From NCBI RefSeq assembly GCF_041381155.1, contig NC_091144.1:1798001-1862000 (forward strand): 64,000 bases of DNA, written 5' to 3'. This DNA is from Argopecten irradians. Its lineage: Eukaryota; Mollusca; Bivalvia; Pectinida; Pectinidae. Positions 47,901-57,751 of the stretch are shown piece after piece; positions within the stretch are counted from its first letter, which is position 1; each line of letters opens with the position of its first letter. A program made the position numbers and the translations under genes. The notes under the pieces were generated by a model. The model made no database searches. It worked only from the letters and a program-made list of their open reading frames with translations, and had not been told where the DNA came from.

Positions 47901-49214
47901 GTACCGTCGGATCAGTAGTCCGTCACACACACCTGGTAAGTTAAGTATATTGTGATCAATAAAAATAATATCCACTGACATGAACTGTATAGTCCTAAAC
48001 ATAGACGGCTTGTGATTTATACTTCACTCGTGTTCACTTCCAAGGCCATATGATACAATGTACATGAATAAAGGTATTGCAGGAAAATGGTCGTTAGCTA
48101 TACCAATTATGTAATAGGATTCCCTTCAGTCAATGGCACATAACAAACATGCACTTAAGAGACATTTCTGTCAAAGTTTTGGACAATAGATTTATCTTTA
48201 AATGCTTAAGATTTACAAACGTTTATATTTTTCATTATCATTTGAATCGAATATATTTCTCGTGTAATCGAACGGACCTATTGTTAATTGTTAAGGTAAC
48301 GTGATCATATAAACTATTCACTCGTATATGCCAGCTGTTGTGATACCTTCGAGATAGACACACGTTAAGGTTTAACGTTGATTTTTGTGTTCACCAGGCT
48401 ATCAACACTGATAATGAAACATTCCTTACCAGTCCACCTTTTTAAATGCATGACCGATCTGTTATGTTCTCCAAGCCAGGCATAAACATTAACTCTGTCA
48501 ACTATTATTGACGTTACGATCAGTATGGAATCATAATATTTATAGGCACCTTATATACTGCGTTGACATGAGAACGAAGATCGGCTGCTATAGGTATCCA
48601 CCTTCTACTCTCAATCACTATAAAAAACCTCGACTCATTTTGCCCCGTGTCAACAGTTTTCTTTCGTAAGAATTTACTTCACGATGAGGCAATGGGGTAA
48701 GTGAATATTTGACGGTAAACGAGTTGGGATGGTGACACGGCGTAGTTTGACCACCTCGTATACGTCTTTAATATGAGGAGACCAAAGATATCCAGAAGGA
48801 TAACTGTTACTCAAATGGGAATCAAAATACATAGACGATACAATCACGTGTCCAGTTAAAAAAGAACAAGGAATTTAAACACTGCAACATATATATCAAT
48901 TGTGGACCTTTGTTTAAGTCGATATGATGTTATATTATCCGAGAAGAATAAATAATGACCGAGGGCGTCCAATTATTGAAAATTAGCTTTTGATAAGATA
49001 ATTAAAGCACAATAAACCTACCTCCACAGGAAAGGAATGTGGAGTAGAGAGATCCGACTAAAGACGTCTTGGCTATACTGTCGTGGAACCTATCCAGCAG
49101 TGCTATCTGAACCATGCCATACCCATAACAGAGGAATCCGTTAATGACGAAGATACTGAAGGCGGCCATCATGACCACCCATGCCCAGCCCGAGTCTGGC
49201 TTCGTCAGGACCAT
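41908..49214 (-). CDS. Monocarboxylate-transporter-like protein (SLC16 family), complete, five exons
   Basis: Exons 49214-49022, 47932-47789, 45946-45155, 44573-44523 and 42071-41908 all join with the codon split after its first base, giving a 447-residue protein. The sequence has the SLC16 signature KPDSGWAWVV at residues 5-14 at the start of TM1. It also has the second family motif between TM4 and TM5 (Y129 to G149: YNFERNVNLALGFAISGVGIG). About twelve membrane segments are present, with a charged cytosolic loop near 191-222 (TM6-TM7). Arg281 (LSRILAG) occupies the conserved TM8 arginine position. GLIIDATRNYDIGLVIAGLC forms TM11-12 across the last junction. The tail is short and acidic (SEDTDICEHTI). 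Such transporters move monocarboxylates or related small solutes with or without protons at the plasma membrane; the substrate here is unknown. TGCAG/ lies five bases before the ATG, so a 5' non-coding exon is possible. The last intron is largely a minisatellite. Confidence 0.93.
42074..43516. repeat. 25-bp minisatellite, about 57 copies, abutting the transporter's last splice acceptor
   Basis: The plus-strand unit is AAAGGCAAATCATCCATAAT plus CCTAC. In the sense (minus) direction each unit reads TTTGTAGGATTATGGATGAT, then TTGCC. The first unit merges with the acceptor of the last transporter exon (TTTGCCTTTGTAG/GGTTATG). CATCC/CATAC, TACAAAG/TTCAAAG/TTTAAAG and GGC/GGA variants are mixed through the array, with CATAC more frequent towards the high-coordinate end. 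Confidence 0.97.
43517..44522 (-). other. Remaining intron 4 of the transporter gene
   Basis: AT-rich, with no other exon seen. Confidence 0.6.
46088..47541 (-). mobile_element. Interspersed repeat with ACAAGAGGCC / TCAGGTGACC ends, in a transporter intron
   Basis: It starts ACAAGAGGCCCATGGGCCTT and ends CACTGGAGACTTCGTTTCAG then GTGACC, the complement of the ends seen at 335-863. Inside, a roughly 330-bp module (TCTATAAAGAGTATTTGGTT, AATTTTAG.CAATTTG.CC, CCCCTAGGGGTCAGCCAGAC) is repeated three to four times. It is non-coding and is itself interrupted at 46957-47337. Confidence 0.75.
46957..47337 (-). mobile_element. 0.5-kb tailed element nested in the repeat above
   Basis: It begins with the complement of the shared tail (TTTGTTTGTTTGGTTGGTTA) followed by AACAGCCAGGGTCATGCAAG, and ends near AGTCAGTTAAGAAG. 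The host repeat resumes directly after it (AATCCCTGGGGGCTAGGACC). An internal deletion is seen near 47065. Confidence 0.85.
47933..49021 (-). other. Intron 1 of the transporter gene
   Basis: Unremarkable AT-rich intron bounded by GGAG/GTAGGT and TTACCAG/. No other feature seen. Confidence 0.6.
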
Positions 49215-50167
49215 GTCTTCTGCAGTATATCTGTCACAGTATGGAACATCCTCGTGTGTATATACAGTGTATACTTAATGAAGTGTCTGGCTTCAATATG
49301 TTAACGAGTGTTTATAATCCATGTTTGACGATCCGTGTCAATTTTGTATTCGGAGAGGAATGTGTTGTAATGCATAAATCACATATTCAAAACCATTCTT
49401 CCGTTGACGATGGCACATACAGAAACGTCGACAAAATATAAACGTTTAAATGGAACATAAGATAGTTTATTACATAATTTGTTTACACCAATCTATATAT
49501 GAGGAAATATAATATTTCCAACTATTACCGCGACCGTTCAATAAAACCTTGTTTTATTGCACAACAGTTCGACGTTATATTGGACGCTTCCATGGAAACG
49601 TTATATTGCACGGTTCGAGATGGAAACGTTTTATTTGCACGGTTCGAGATGTTATATTGCACGGCTTTTGGAACACCTCGCCGTTTTTGTCTAACTTTGT
49701 AGAAAACCTCCGAGGAATCGCGCGAAACGGTGAGTTACGTTATTATGACGTCACAAAGGTTCACGCTCAATTTTGCGTTTGCTTTATAGATTTGGCATTA
49801 AGGACGTCATAGGCATTGCTCGCTTTGCTTGACAGTTGGTTTTATCAAGTAGAGGACGAACACGACAAAACTATTGAATTAAAAGGCTGCATATAGTTCT
49901 AAGAATTTAAAAGAATGCAATACGACATGAAAAGTGGAGTTACGCCATGAAGTATGTGGACTAGACGCCAATCTTCAATGTGATTTGAAGCTTTTCCGTA
50001 CGGTACGGCGGTGAAGATTTTGATCTGTGATTTTGGAATTCATTAAAAGCAACTAAAAACTGGTGATTATGTAATAAAACAAATATCTCATGGGTTACTG
50101 TGGTCTAGTTCATAATATTTACCCCTCGGTGATGGTAATCAATAAATGTTATATCTGAGTTCTGTTC
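49215..50167. other. 5' flank of the transporter gene; short local repeat
   Basis: TTATATTGCACGG.TT(C)GAGATG-like phrases repeat three times near 49590-49670. The overlapping 67- and 87-residue frames result from this and have no domain. No clear TATA box or upstream exon can be fixed. Confidence 0.35.
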
Positions 50168-50330
50168 CCTGGCCGAGACACACCAACGTCTATAAAAGTG
50201 GTAGTTTCTGCTCTTTAGTTTCTGCTCTTGCTTAGCGCTCAGCAAACTGGGAGTGGGACGACTGGTTCGTCCGTTGTCAGTACGATCATGCAATAGAGGC
50301 AGTAGGTACAATTCTAACGCCCTACCTAAA
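50168..50330 (-). mobile_element. Rearranged, internally deleted copy of the 0.5-kb tailed element
   Basis: The order is mixed: CTGGCCGAGACACACCAACG...GACTGGTTCGTCCGTTGTCA reads in one orientation, and then ACGATCATGCAATAGAGGCA...CTAACGCCCTACC follows from the opposite orientation. TTTCTGCTCTT is duplicated near 50205-50228. Confidence 0.7.
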
Positions 50331-50919
50331 TTAATCTGTTTTATTAACTTCAAATATCCTTATACAATAATGAACATTTTCTGTTCATAAAAATCACATT
50401 GAATAAGGATAAATTGCCATTATTAATTTACAGCATGTTTATGCTCCCATGTATTAGCACTGATCATGATGCTCGAACAGTTGGAAATGGCTCTATATAA
50501 AGATATCCCAGCTATGTCATCTTTACAAGGACTCGCAATGACAGATCGTCTCATCCAATTGTCCGTCAGCAGAAAATCGATGATCCATGGATGGCTTCAT
50601 CGGTAATGGTTACGTAAAAGTTACAGTATTCCACACCAGTATAACAGCACTCCTTTCTAGCTGACCAATCGCTCTCTACTATATCAATATATCATTTTTC
50701 CAGAGACTTATTATGGCATATTATTTTTATTCCTTCCGCAATGTCTACTGTCAATATTGAATATTATACAGTCACTGATCCCACAATCGCCATGTCTACC
50801 TGGAAACAACATGAAGAATACATTTGCCTCGATCATGATGTGGGTCAGCAGGCGCCATTCTAACATCCAACATCATCTTGTTACCATTCAATATCACAAA
50901 TACAAATACATATTATATA
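50331..50919. other. No gene seen
   Basis: AT-rich. A short stray copy of the recurring border motif (GATCATGATGTGGGTCAGCA) occurs near 50832. Confidence 0.4.
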
Positions 50920-50996
50920 TGGTGACCAAACTATGATAAAGTGTAAATTTACAATGTTATATGGTCGCCAAATATTGTCACATTGTTATATCGTAT

Positions 50997-51134
50997 GGCC
51001 CCGATTTCTCAAGAAAAAAAAACTTAAGTCAAAAACTGACATAAAAGTCATATATTGCAATATAAGTTACTGACATAAGGAGGAAAACTTAAGTTTTGAC
51101 TTAAGTCTGCACTTTTGTTTCGAGAAATCATGGC
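50997..51134. mobile_element. MITE copy 1 (GGCCCCGATTTCTC ends)
   Basis: The terminal inverted repeat GGCCCCGATTTCTC...AAACTTAAGTCA pairs with TGACTTAAGTCTGCACTTTT...CGAGAAATCATGGC. The interior includes ATATTGCAATATAAGTTA. It is about 80-90% like copy 2, and the right end has decayed. Confidence 0.85.
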
Positions 51135-51220
51135 ATGGTCACCAATTTATGATATAACATCACATTGTTATGTCATATAGCCAACAATTTATTATCTAGT
51201 GTCAAATTGTAATATCACAT

Positions 51221-51332
51221 GGCCCCGATTTCTCGAAACAAACTTAAGTCATAAATTGCAATATAAGTTACATAAGGAGAAAAACTTAAATTTTGACTTA
51301 AGTCTGCACTTTTCTTTCGAGAAATCGGGGCC
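51221..51332. mobile_element. MITE copy 2 of the same family
   Basis: It runs from GGCCCCGATTTCTCGAAACA to TTTCGAGAAATCGGGGCC, with intact 18-bp ends. The interior matches copy 1 with a 14-base deletion. Both copies sit in the same phase of the surrounding tandem repeat, next to ATGG/CATGG. Confidence 0.9.
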
Positions 51333-51657
51333 TGGTCGTCAAATTAAGATATAGTGTCTGAGTGTTTATTTATATGTTCACCGATTTATGTCGTATTGGC
51401 AATTTTTAATGTCATATGGTCACAAGTTCAGGGTATACTCCATTTTATATCTTTCGTTATCGTTTTACTAATTCCATTTGCGGGTTCATACCAGTTGTAT
51501 CGAAATGCGTCGTACTAGCAGAACTGTACCTGTACAAGTGTTTTGTTTTTAGAAGCATGCCACTTGGATTCAAGATGGCAAACTCAACATTTTTCAGTTG
51601 TCATCGAACTGTTTTCTTTTTGATCCATTTTGCAGGGCAGTATCAACTTAGTACAAC

Positions 51658-51838
51658 TGGGCCAAGTTTCATGAACATTCCTTAAATAAAGAATTCCTTA
51701 ACTTAAAATTCTCTAATTGGGAAGCATTACAGAAGTAAAAAAGTATATTAATTTAAGGAGCCCTCTTTAACATTTGTAATGCTTTCCTATGGGGAATTTC
51801 GAATTTCGATTTAAGGAATGCTCATGAAACTGGGCCCA
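51658..51838. mobile_element. Unrelated 181-bp MITE with 28-bp inverted ends
   Basis: TGGGCCAAGTTTCATGAACA TTCCTTAA on the left mirrors TTAAGGAATGCTCATGAAAC TGGGCCCA on the right with two mismatches. The interior also has a secondary inverted segment around GAATTCCTTAA. Confidence 0.92.
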
Positions 51839-54803
51839 GGTACGAACGTACATTCGGAGAATCTCTTGTACGCTTGAAATCTAAAGAAAAAAAATATATA
51901 TATAAAATGACCTAATTTATTACACATGTTTGACGAATGTTCAAACCTCATTCTGTACCTTATTAAAGACACCATTTAATATCTTACCAAAATATCAGTG
52001 TATTTCAGATATTGTTATGACCCAGAATAATAGAAATGAGAAACCAGCAGCTAAATTCAAAACACAATTTAATTATATATACAATAGTATACAGAGATGG
52101 TTTACAATATCTAAAGTGATTGGTGGTGGTACAAGAGTAATACGATAATTTAAAGTGTTACTTATCGGTATGCGAATGTCCTGATATAATCCTTGATCCT
52201 TCCAGGTTACAAATTAACAATAATCGCAAATCCGCGAGGAAAGTGAATGTCCACAGATGATATGTAAAGTTCCAGGCAATATGAATAAATCCACACAAAG
52301 TGTTGTAATAATCCACAGATAAAGTCACAATAGCTCTCCCAATAGAATCTAATATGGCGCTGTACAATTCTTGATATATCTAATTACAGGTCTCATTACA
52401 GTTCTGATTAGCCTTGGACAGCTGGAGTATATATAGCTGCGATGACGTAGCTCTGAACGACGGACGGAAGATTTCTGACAGATGTTCGTCGTCAGAGCTA
52501 CATTGTACGATTCCGTCCCATTGACCGTAGTGTTGCAAAACATCCAGCGGTGAAAATGTTGCATTTAACGTGTGTCATGTAATTTTGTAATTAAATTCAA
52601 CAATATTAAACATTTTAAACATAAAATGATTATCTATTTACCCACCTCCATGTCTAAATTATGTTTTAAAGCATTTTTGAATGGCTCACATCTCCGACAC
52701 GGCTCACTTGGCCGCCATGATGCTTCTCGTTATAAAATCTCGCGCTCCAAATATGGCAATCAGTACCATATATGGAATGACCTACGAATTTTCACTACGA
52801 AAGAAATATAATGTCACAAAGTTTTAACATGAACTTTAAAAAAAAAATTCGCTAAATTCTAAATAATACTTACATTTGTACAGTTCCACTATTTTTATTC
52901 TTAGTTTGTTGGCTTTTTAAAACTTTTAAACATATTTTACCTGTTGAGTGTTTCATTTCGTCACGGTTTCCGGTAAATCAAACATGGCGGCGTATTTGAA
53001 CAGAATAATACATGTGTTGTGTTTGCCTTGGATTTTACCACTAATGGTTGATGAAACATTATAATCGAAAGGTTTGTGAATTGAATATTGATCATAGTTG
53101 TCAGAACAATACAGTTACATAAGGATATTACCCGAAAAAAAATATTTTTATCAGTCTTAAAGTGTGCATGTGGATCACAGCGGGGCTTGCAACACTAGCG
53201 GCAACGGGCTGGAATTCATACCCTGCCGGGAACCGGAGTGGAGGCAGGGTATGATAATTCGTTCTAGAGTATATATAGCTAAACCCTAATTCAAGAATAT
53301 TGGAGAACCTTCTACCTCTAGAAATATATCTATCTAAAAACAGTAAACAAATAAACACACAGAACTTTCTGGAAATAGATCAATCTAGATCCCTACTTAT
53401 AATCAACATGTTTACAAATATATTTGTTTATACATGATAATATTCTAGAAAGTTCTATAACCTAAATTAATGATATGGCCTTAGGATGTATTGATAATAT
53501 ACAGTGTGGCTATAGGAGTTGTCTCCCTTATGCTCTGATTTTCAACTGTTTTCTTTCACGTGACGTTCAATATATGGCATATTGATTCGGATGTTTCCAT
53601 TTTTAGAAACACCAGGCTAATATTCCTTTCTGAACTTCATTGCAAAACTGCTGCATTCTTCAGGGTGCCGTTCTTTGCCCAACGCTTTGTTATAACTAAT
53701 ATGCACATTTCAGAATGTTTTTACCATTTTTTGAAGACACGACATATCTAATATAAAAAATAAGGACCTTTGTTTCGGTTCATATGGTGTTATATCGCCA
53801 TTGTCTAATTTAAAATATTTTTTTTTCTACTCGGGTAATGTCCATAATTGATATATAATTGTTTGGTGACCGTTCGATAAGACCATATTAGATGCACACA
53901 CGTCGTTGTGTATAGACCTGTTTTGTTTATTTATATTAATATACATTGTATTATTAACTTATATTTCATAGTCATAACTTTTATTCCTCAAATTAGAACT
54001 ACAGAAAATGATATATACATACAATATGTGTATACTGTATCAATGTGTATACATAAAAATAAAACTAAGCGACTTTCTTCTAATACTTTCGCCATGCCTT
54101 GATGGCTCTTCAGAAATATAATTGTGTTTACACGTATACATGCAGATAAACGATACAGGAAACAGTGCAAATATTTCAAACACCTCGTCTGATACCGCTG
54201 ATTTCATTAGTTCTAATCATGATTTAAAAGAAGTTCATAGAATAGACATTAGCTTTTGAATTATATCCTTAATCATCATGTTAAGAATAAGCATAGATAA
54301 AACAATTTCATGTTACAAGACACCACTTTCAAAAAGAGTGATGATGTCATTAAAACACATTTTGATTTCGATATCGCTGTTTAAAATATCAAATGTATCG
54401 CATTTCTATCATTAATGTATCATAAAGATGCTAATTACTTACCACATAATGTTTAGTTTAAGTTTTGTGTAACCTAGCCATATCAGTTTTAGAATAATGT
54501 CTCCCAAATTCCAATATGGTCATCTTGAGGGTGTCCATCTTATATCCTAATAGACCGAAGGCCCGTTAGTCCGAAGGCCTGATAGTCCGAGAACACATAA
54601 CGTATCTGGAATTCAAATGCGAACAGTACTCGAAATAAGACAAAATACTGCTAAGATATATACGTGACTATAAAAGATTTTGTGAAAGAGAAAAGGATTT
54701 TGCCCCATATACTATTTATATTTAATAATGTTATTTTTCAGTCTATTTTCTAGCCATTTAGGAATTTACATGATGTATGTACACCTACCATACTTCTCAA
54801 TAT
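51839..54803. other. No gene supported
   Basis: Several short frames occur. One (52984-53064, MAAYLNRIIHVLCLPW...) starts in an ACATGGCGGCG context but is only 26 codons. An 11-bp inverted repeat (CATACCCTGCC) spans 53217-53252. AGTCCGAAGGCC repeats near 54548-54595. Confidence 0.35.
54548..54595. repeat. 16-bp micro-repeat, three copies
   Basis: TAGACCGAAGGCC, TTAGTCCGAAGGCC and ATAGTCCGAGAAC follow one another at 16-bp spacing. Confidence 0.75.
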
Positions 54804-55070
54804 CATGTAGAACGCCTACATTCAAAGCGTCCTTTCTAATGTGGTTAAGATGTCCCGACATATTACCACAAGCCCTCCACCTCTGGGATGCGGGTTCGAA
54901 TCCTATGTGGGGCAGTTGCCAGGTACTGACCGCTGGCCGGTGGTTTTTCTCCGGGTACTCCGGCTTTCCTCCACCAACAAACCTGGCACGTCCTTACATG
55001 ACCCTGGCTGTTAATAGGACGTAAAACTAAACATGTAGAACGCCTACATTCAAAGCGTCCTTTCTAATGT
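54804..55070 (+). mobile_element. 5'-truncated SINE with an exceptionally long 39-bp duplication
   Basis: The body, 54843-55031, is nearly identical to the 9702 SINE from its GGTTAAGATGTCCCGAC segment onward (same B box, central block and tail), but the A box region is lost. The 39 bases 54804-54842 (starting CATGTAGAACGCC) recur exactly at 55032-55070. Confidence 0.93.
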
Positions 55071-55429
55071 CTGTCACTGGTATGATGAACTGTATATCGA
55101 GGTTCCTCATAGATCTCGCTGGAAATTCAGAAAATATATCCAATCCCATTCTAAATTTCGGAACGTTCGCTCTGCTTGGTGTATCGACGTTACTGTTCCC
55201 CTAGCTACCATGGTACTAGTATATATATAGTTATATGCATTATTTTATTGTCACACATTATCTTGGGTAGGAGGGACAACTCGTACTGTCATACATTTGT
55301 TTACATGGGAAGCAACTGCCACTGTCGTCTGCATTATCGATATTATTAAATTCAGATGGTAAAATTCAAACATGAGGTTTATCACACATTGAGACCTCTC
55401 GGGTGGAATATTCCTATCCTATACACATA

Positions 55430-56215
55430 TATGTTATTGAAGGAATATATTTTTATTTTGTCGAGGCTATGAGGGTATAATGATATTGGAGCACATGTTA
55501 ATTATGTAACTCCGGCGAAGCCGGGTTACATAAAATTTTACAGGGGCTCCGTTATCATTATACCCTCATAACCTCAACAATAAAAAATATATTCCTTCTA
55601 TTTACAGTTTTTCACGTAAATGAATATAATTTATTCCCGCGGCTGTTGCATATTTTTTATTAAAATTCACATTTTTTTCTCTCTCTCTCGTCATCGTCAA
55701 CGATTGGAATCGAGTCATTCATATGTTCCCACTAACAGTGGGGTCATGACCCCACGTGCACGTTGCCACGCCATCGACTGTTCCCATAACAATAGAATCG
55801 CCGCGCGTGTTGTGCTATCATTATTTAAGGAATAGATGTTTATTTTGTTGAGGTTATGCGGGTATAATGATAATGGAGCACGTGTAAATTATGTAACCCC
55901 GGTAAGATGTTTATTTTGTTGAGGTTATGAGGGTCATTATACCCTCATAACCTCAACAAAATAAACATCTATTCCTTATATTTACAGTTTTTCAAGTAAA
56001 TGAATATCATTAATTCCCGCGGCAGTTGTAATTGCATATTTTTTTTTATTAAAATACGCATATTTTTTTCTCTCCCGTCATCGTCAACGAATTTGATTGA
56101 ACAGCTGATTGGAATCGAGTCATTCATATGTTCCCGCCAAAAGTGGGGTCATGATCCCAAGTTGCTACGCCATCGACTATTCACGTAACAATATAATCGC
56201 CGCGCGTGTTGTGCT
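55430..56215. repeat. Tandem duplication of a 390-bp palindromic element
   Basis: Unit 1 (about 55430-55805) and unit 2 (about 55825-56215) share, in order, GAGGTTATG.GGGTATAATG, its complement CATTATACCCTCATAACCTC, TTTACAGTTTTTCA.GTAAAT, TTCCCGCGGC, TTGGAATCGAGTCATTCATA and GCCGCGCGTGTTGTGCTA. Unit 2 has an extra copy of the GTTTATTTTGTTGAGG segment, giving a hairpin with arms over 30 bp (55906-55975). The 71- and 62-residue frames are artefacts of the duplication. Confidence 0.88.
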
Positions 56216-56349
56216 AACATTATACACTGATAATGATGATACTAGAAAGCATGGTTTTTGAGTCCATGCCAGTGCAAACTGTAAATATAGTCTTATGATA
56301 TAGTTTTGAAAATGGAGGTTATAAAGTTATATCACGATGTGCAATGTAT

Positions 56350-56465
56350 GTTTGGTTTTGGTTTTTATAGGTTTAACGTCCTATTAACAGCCAAGGGCAT
56401 GTAAGGACGTGCCAGGTTGGTTGGTGGAGGAAAGCCGGAATACCCGGAAAAAACCAGCGGTGGGC
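56350..56465 (-). mobile_element. Truncated inverted SINE fragment
   Basis: It contains the complement of the tail (AACGTCCTATTAACAGCC) and of the central block (GGAGGAAAGCCGG, CCCGG.AAAAAACCA), then stops at GGGCGGTCATTATAC before the tRNA-like head. Confidence 0.88.
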
Positions 56466-56978
56466 GGTCATTATACTTTCAGTGTAAACCGATCTGATTT
56501 TCAGATACAGCAGATTAAACTCTTCGAAGAGCAATGGAAAACTTTCAACGTCATCTGAAACCATCAAAATTAGCCAAAAACCGAAACTTACCGATTTCGC
56601 CGCCATCAATCTTTGATGACCGTAATATACCTGTATAACATATTACGGTTACTAGTGTGTGCACGGTGATTGAGTGGTATAATGTTACATGTATAAATCA
56701 ATGTATAGATAAAAATGTGGAAAGTATATCTAAAACAGAGAAAAACTTATTAAATAAAGAAAATTAATACGAACAGCCTTTGATCAATATAATTTTGAAT
56801 CATTCGCTAAGGAATGTTATTGTTGGTCATAGATATGTCCTTCATTGTTTTTCTCTACATGATTTAGTAAATGATTTTATTTATTGTTTCTGATTCGACG
56901 GGTAGGACTCCTTGGAAATACATATCCGTCTACAAGGCCACATACATGTTATGTAGTAACAGTATATTTCTCTTTTTA
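56466..56978. other. No gene seen
   Basis: AT-rich sequence without supported features. Confidence 0.4.
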
Positions 56979-57290
56979 GGTCATCTGACCCGAAGGGTCA
57001 GGATGACCTATAGTCGTCATGTTTCGTCCATCGTCGTCCGCCGTCCGCCGTGCGCCGTGCGTTAACTTTTCACATTTTGAAATTCTTCTTAAGTTCTACC
57101 AGTCCGATTTGGCTGAAACTTGACTGAAATGATCCTGACATGGTCCCGACAGAGTGTATGTTGTTATTTTTCGGGTCGATCCGAATTCCAAGATGACCGC
57201 CACAGCCACCATCTTGAAAACACATTTTGAACTTCTTCTCAAGTTCTACCGGTGCGATTTGGCTGAAACTTTCATGAAATGATCCTAATC
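56979..57290 (+). mobile_element. Interspersed repeat with AGGTCATCTGACC end
   Basis: It opens with AGGTCATCTGACCCGAAGGG and TCAGGATGACC, an imperfect palindrome, followed by a GTCGTCCGCCGTCCGCCGTG stretch as in 335-400. It then has two modules (AGTTCTACCAGTCCGATTTG and AGTTCTACCGGTGCGATTTG) that match 7215-7470 in inverse orientation. Confidence 0.75.
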
Positions 57291-57657
57291 CTAATATAAA
57301 ATGCGGACGAATGACATGGTGTCATTTGCTGGTGAAAAATAGTGAATACACATACGGAACGTGATACCTGTTTTGTGACGAAATGATTCACTGAGTGCCG
57401 TATACATAATAAGATTAATGTATATATATATATGTGTGTAAAGAAGAGTTATATAGATGCATGTCTTCAAAAGAGCTACATGAATCCATGACCCTAATCC
57501 ATAGCATCATAATACATTGGCGTCAATTTAAAAGACCGTTAAAACCAAACACGATAAAATATGCATGTAACACATATTCATACTGTTGATTAAGTTCAGG
57601 AAATATCATTTTGAAACGCGCTTATTTAGTGCATATTTTGTCTGCTATGATGTCTAG
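57291..57657. other. Non-coding, probable intron
   Basis: It ends in a T-rich tract and GATGTCTAG/ before the exon at 57658. Confidence 0.4.
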
Positions 57658-57736
57658 GCCAGACAGACAAAGGGCAAGGTCTGTAGGAAGCTGATTGACA
57701 TGGGTATCATGGGTAACAACTGCTGGGGAGTATCAG
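57658..57736 (+). CDS. Probable internal exon of an unidentified gene
   Basis: 79 bases lie between TGTCTAG/ and /GTAAGTGG, a near-consensus donor. Only one frame is open; it reads ARQTKGKVCRKLIDMG and then IMGNNCWGVS, with one base left over. The other two frames contain stops. The basic-hydrophobic pattern with well-placed splice sites looks coding, but 26 residues are too few to name a family. Neighbouring exons would lie outside the window or beyond the array; the left side (to 49.2 kb) showed no partner exon. Confidence 0.5.
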
Positions 57737-57751
57737 GTAAGTGGACATACT

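Larger units (their letters stand above)
50920..51420. repeat. Diverged tandem repeat of ATGGTC(A/G)CCAA...CACATTGTTAT
   Basis: ATGGTCGCCAAATATTGTCA, ATGGTCACCAATTTATGATA, ATAGCCAACAATTTATTATC and TGGTCGTCAAATTAAGATAT mark successive units, each roughly 50-60 bp when the two inserted MITEs are removed. Confidence 0.65.

Noticed and set aside
49499..49812. 67- and 87-residue plus-strand ORFs upstream of the transporter
   Set aside because: They arise from a short local repeat, overlap in different frames and show no domain.
52984..53064. 26-codon ORF starting in an ACATGGCGGCG context
   Set aside because: It is too short and has no donor or domain. The minus-strand ATGGCGGCC near 52718 likewise runs into a stop after four codons and does not fit the transporter's first exon in frame.
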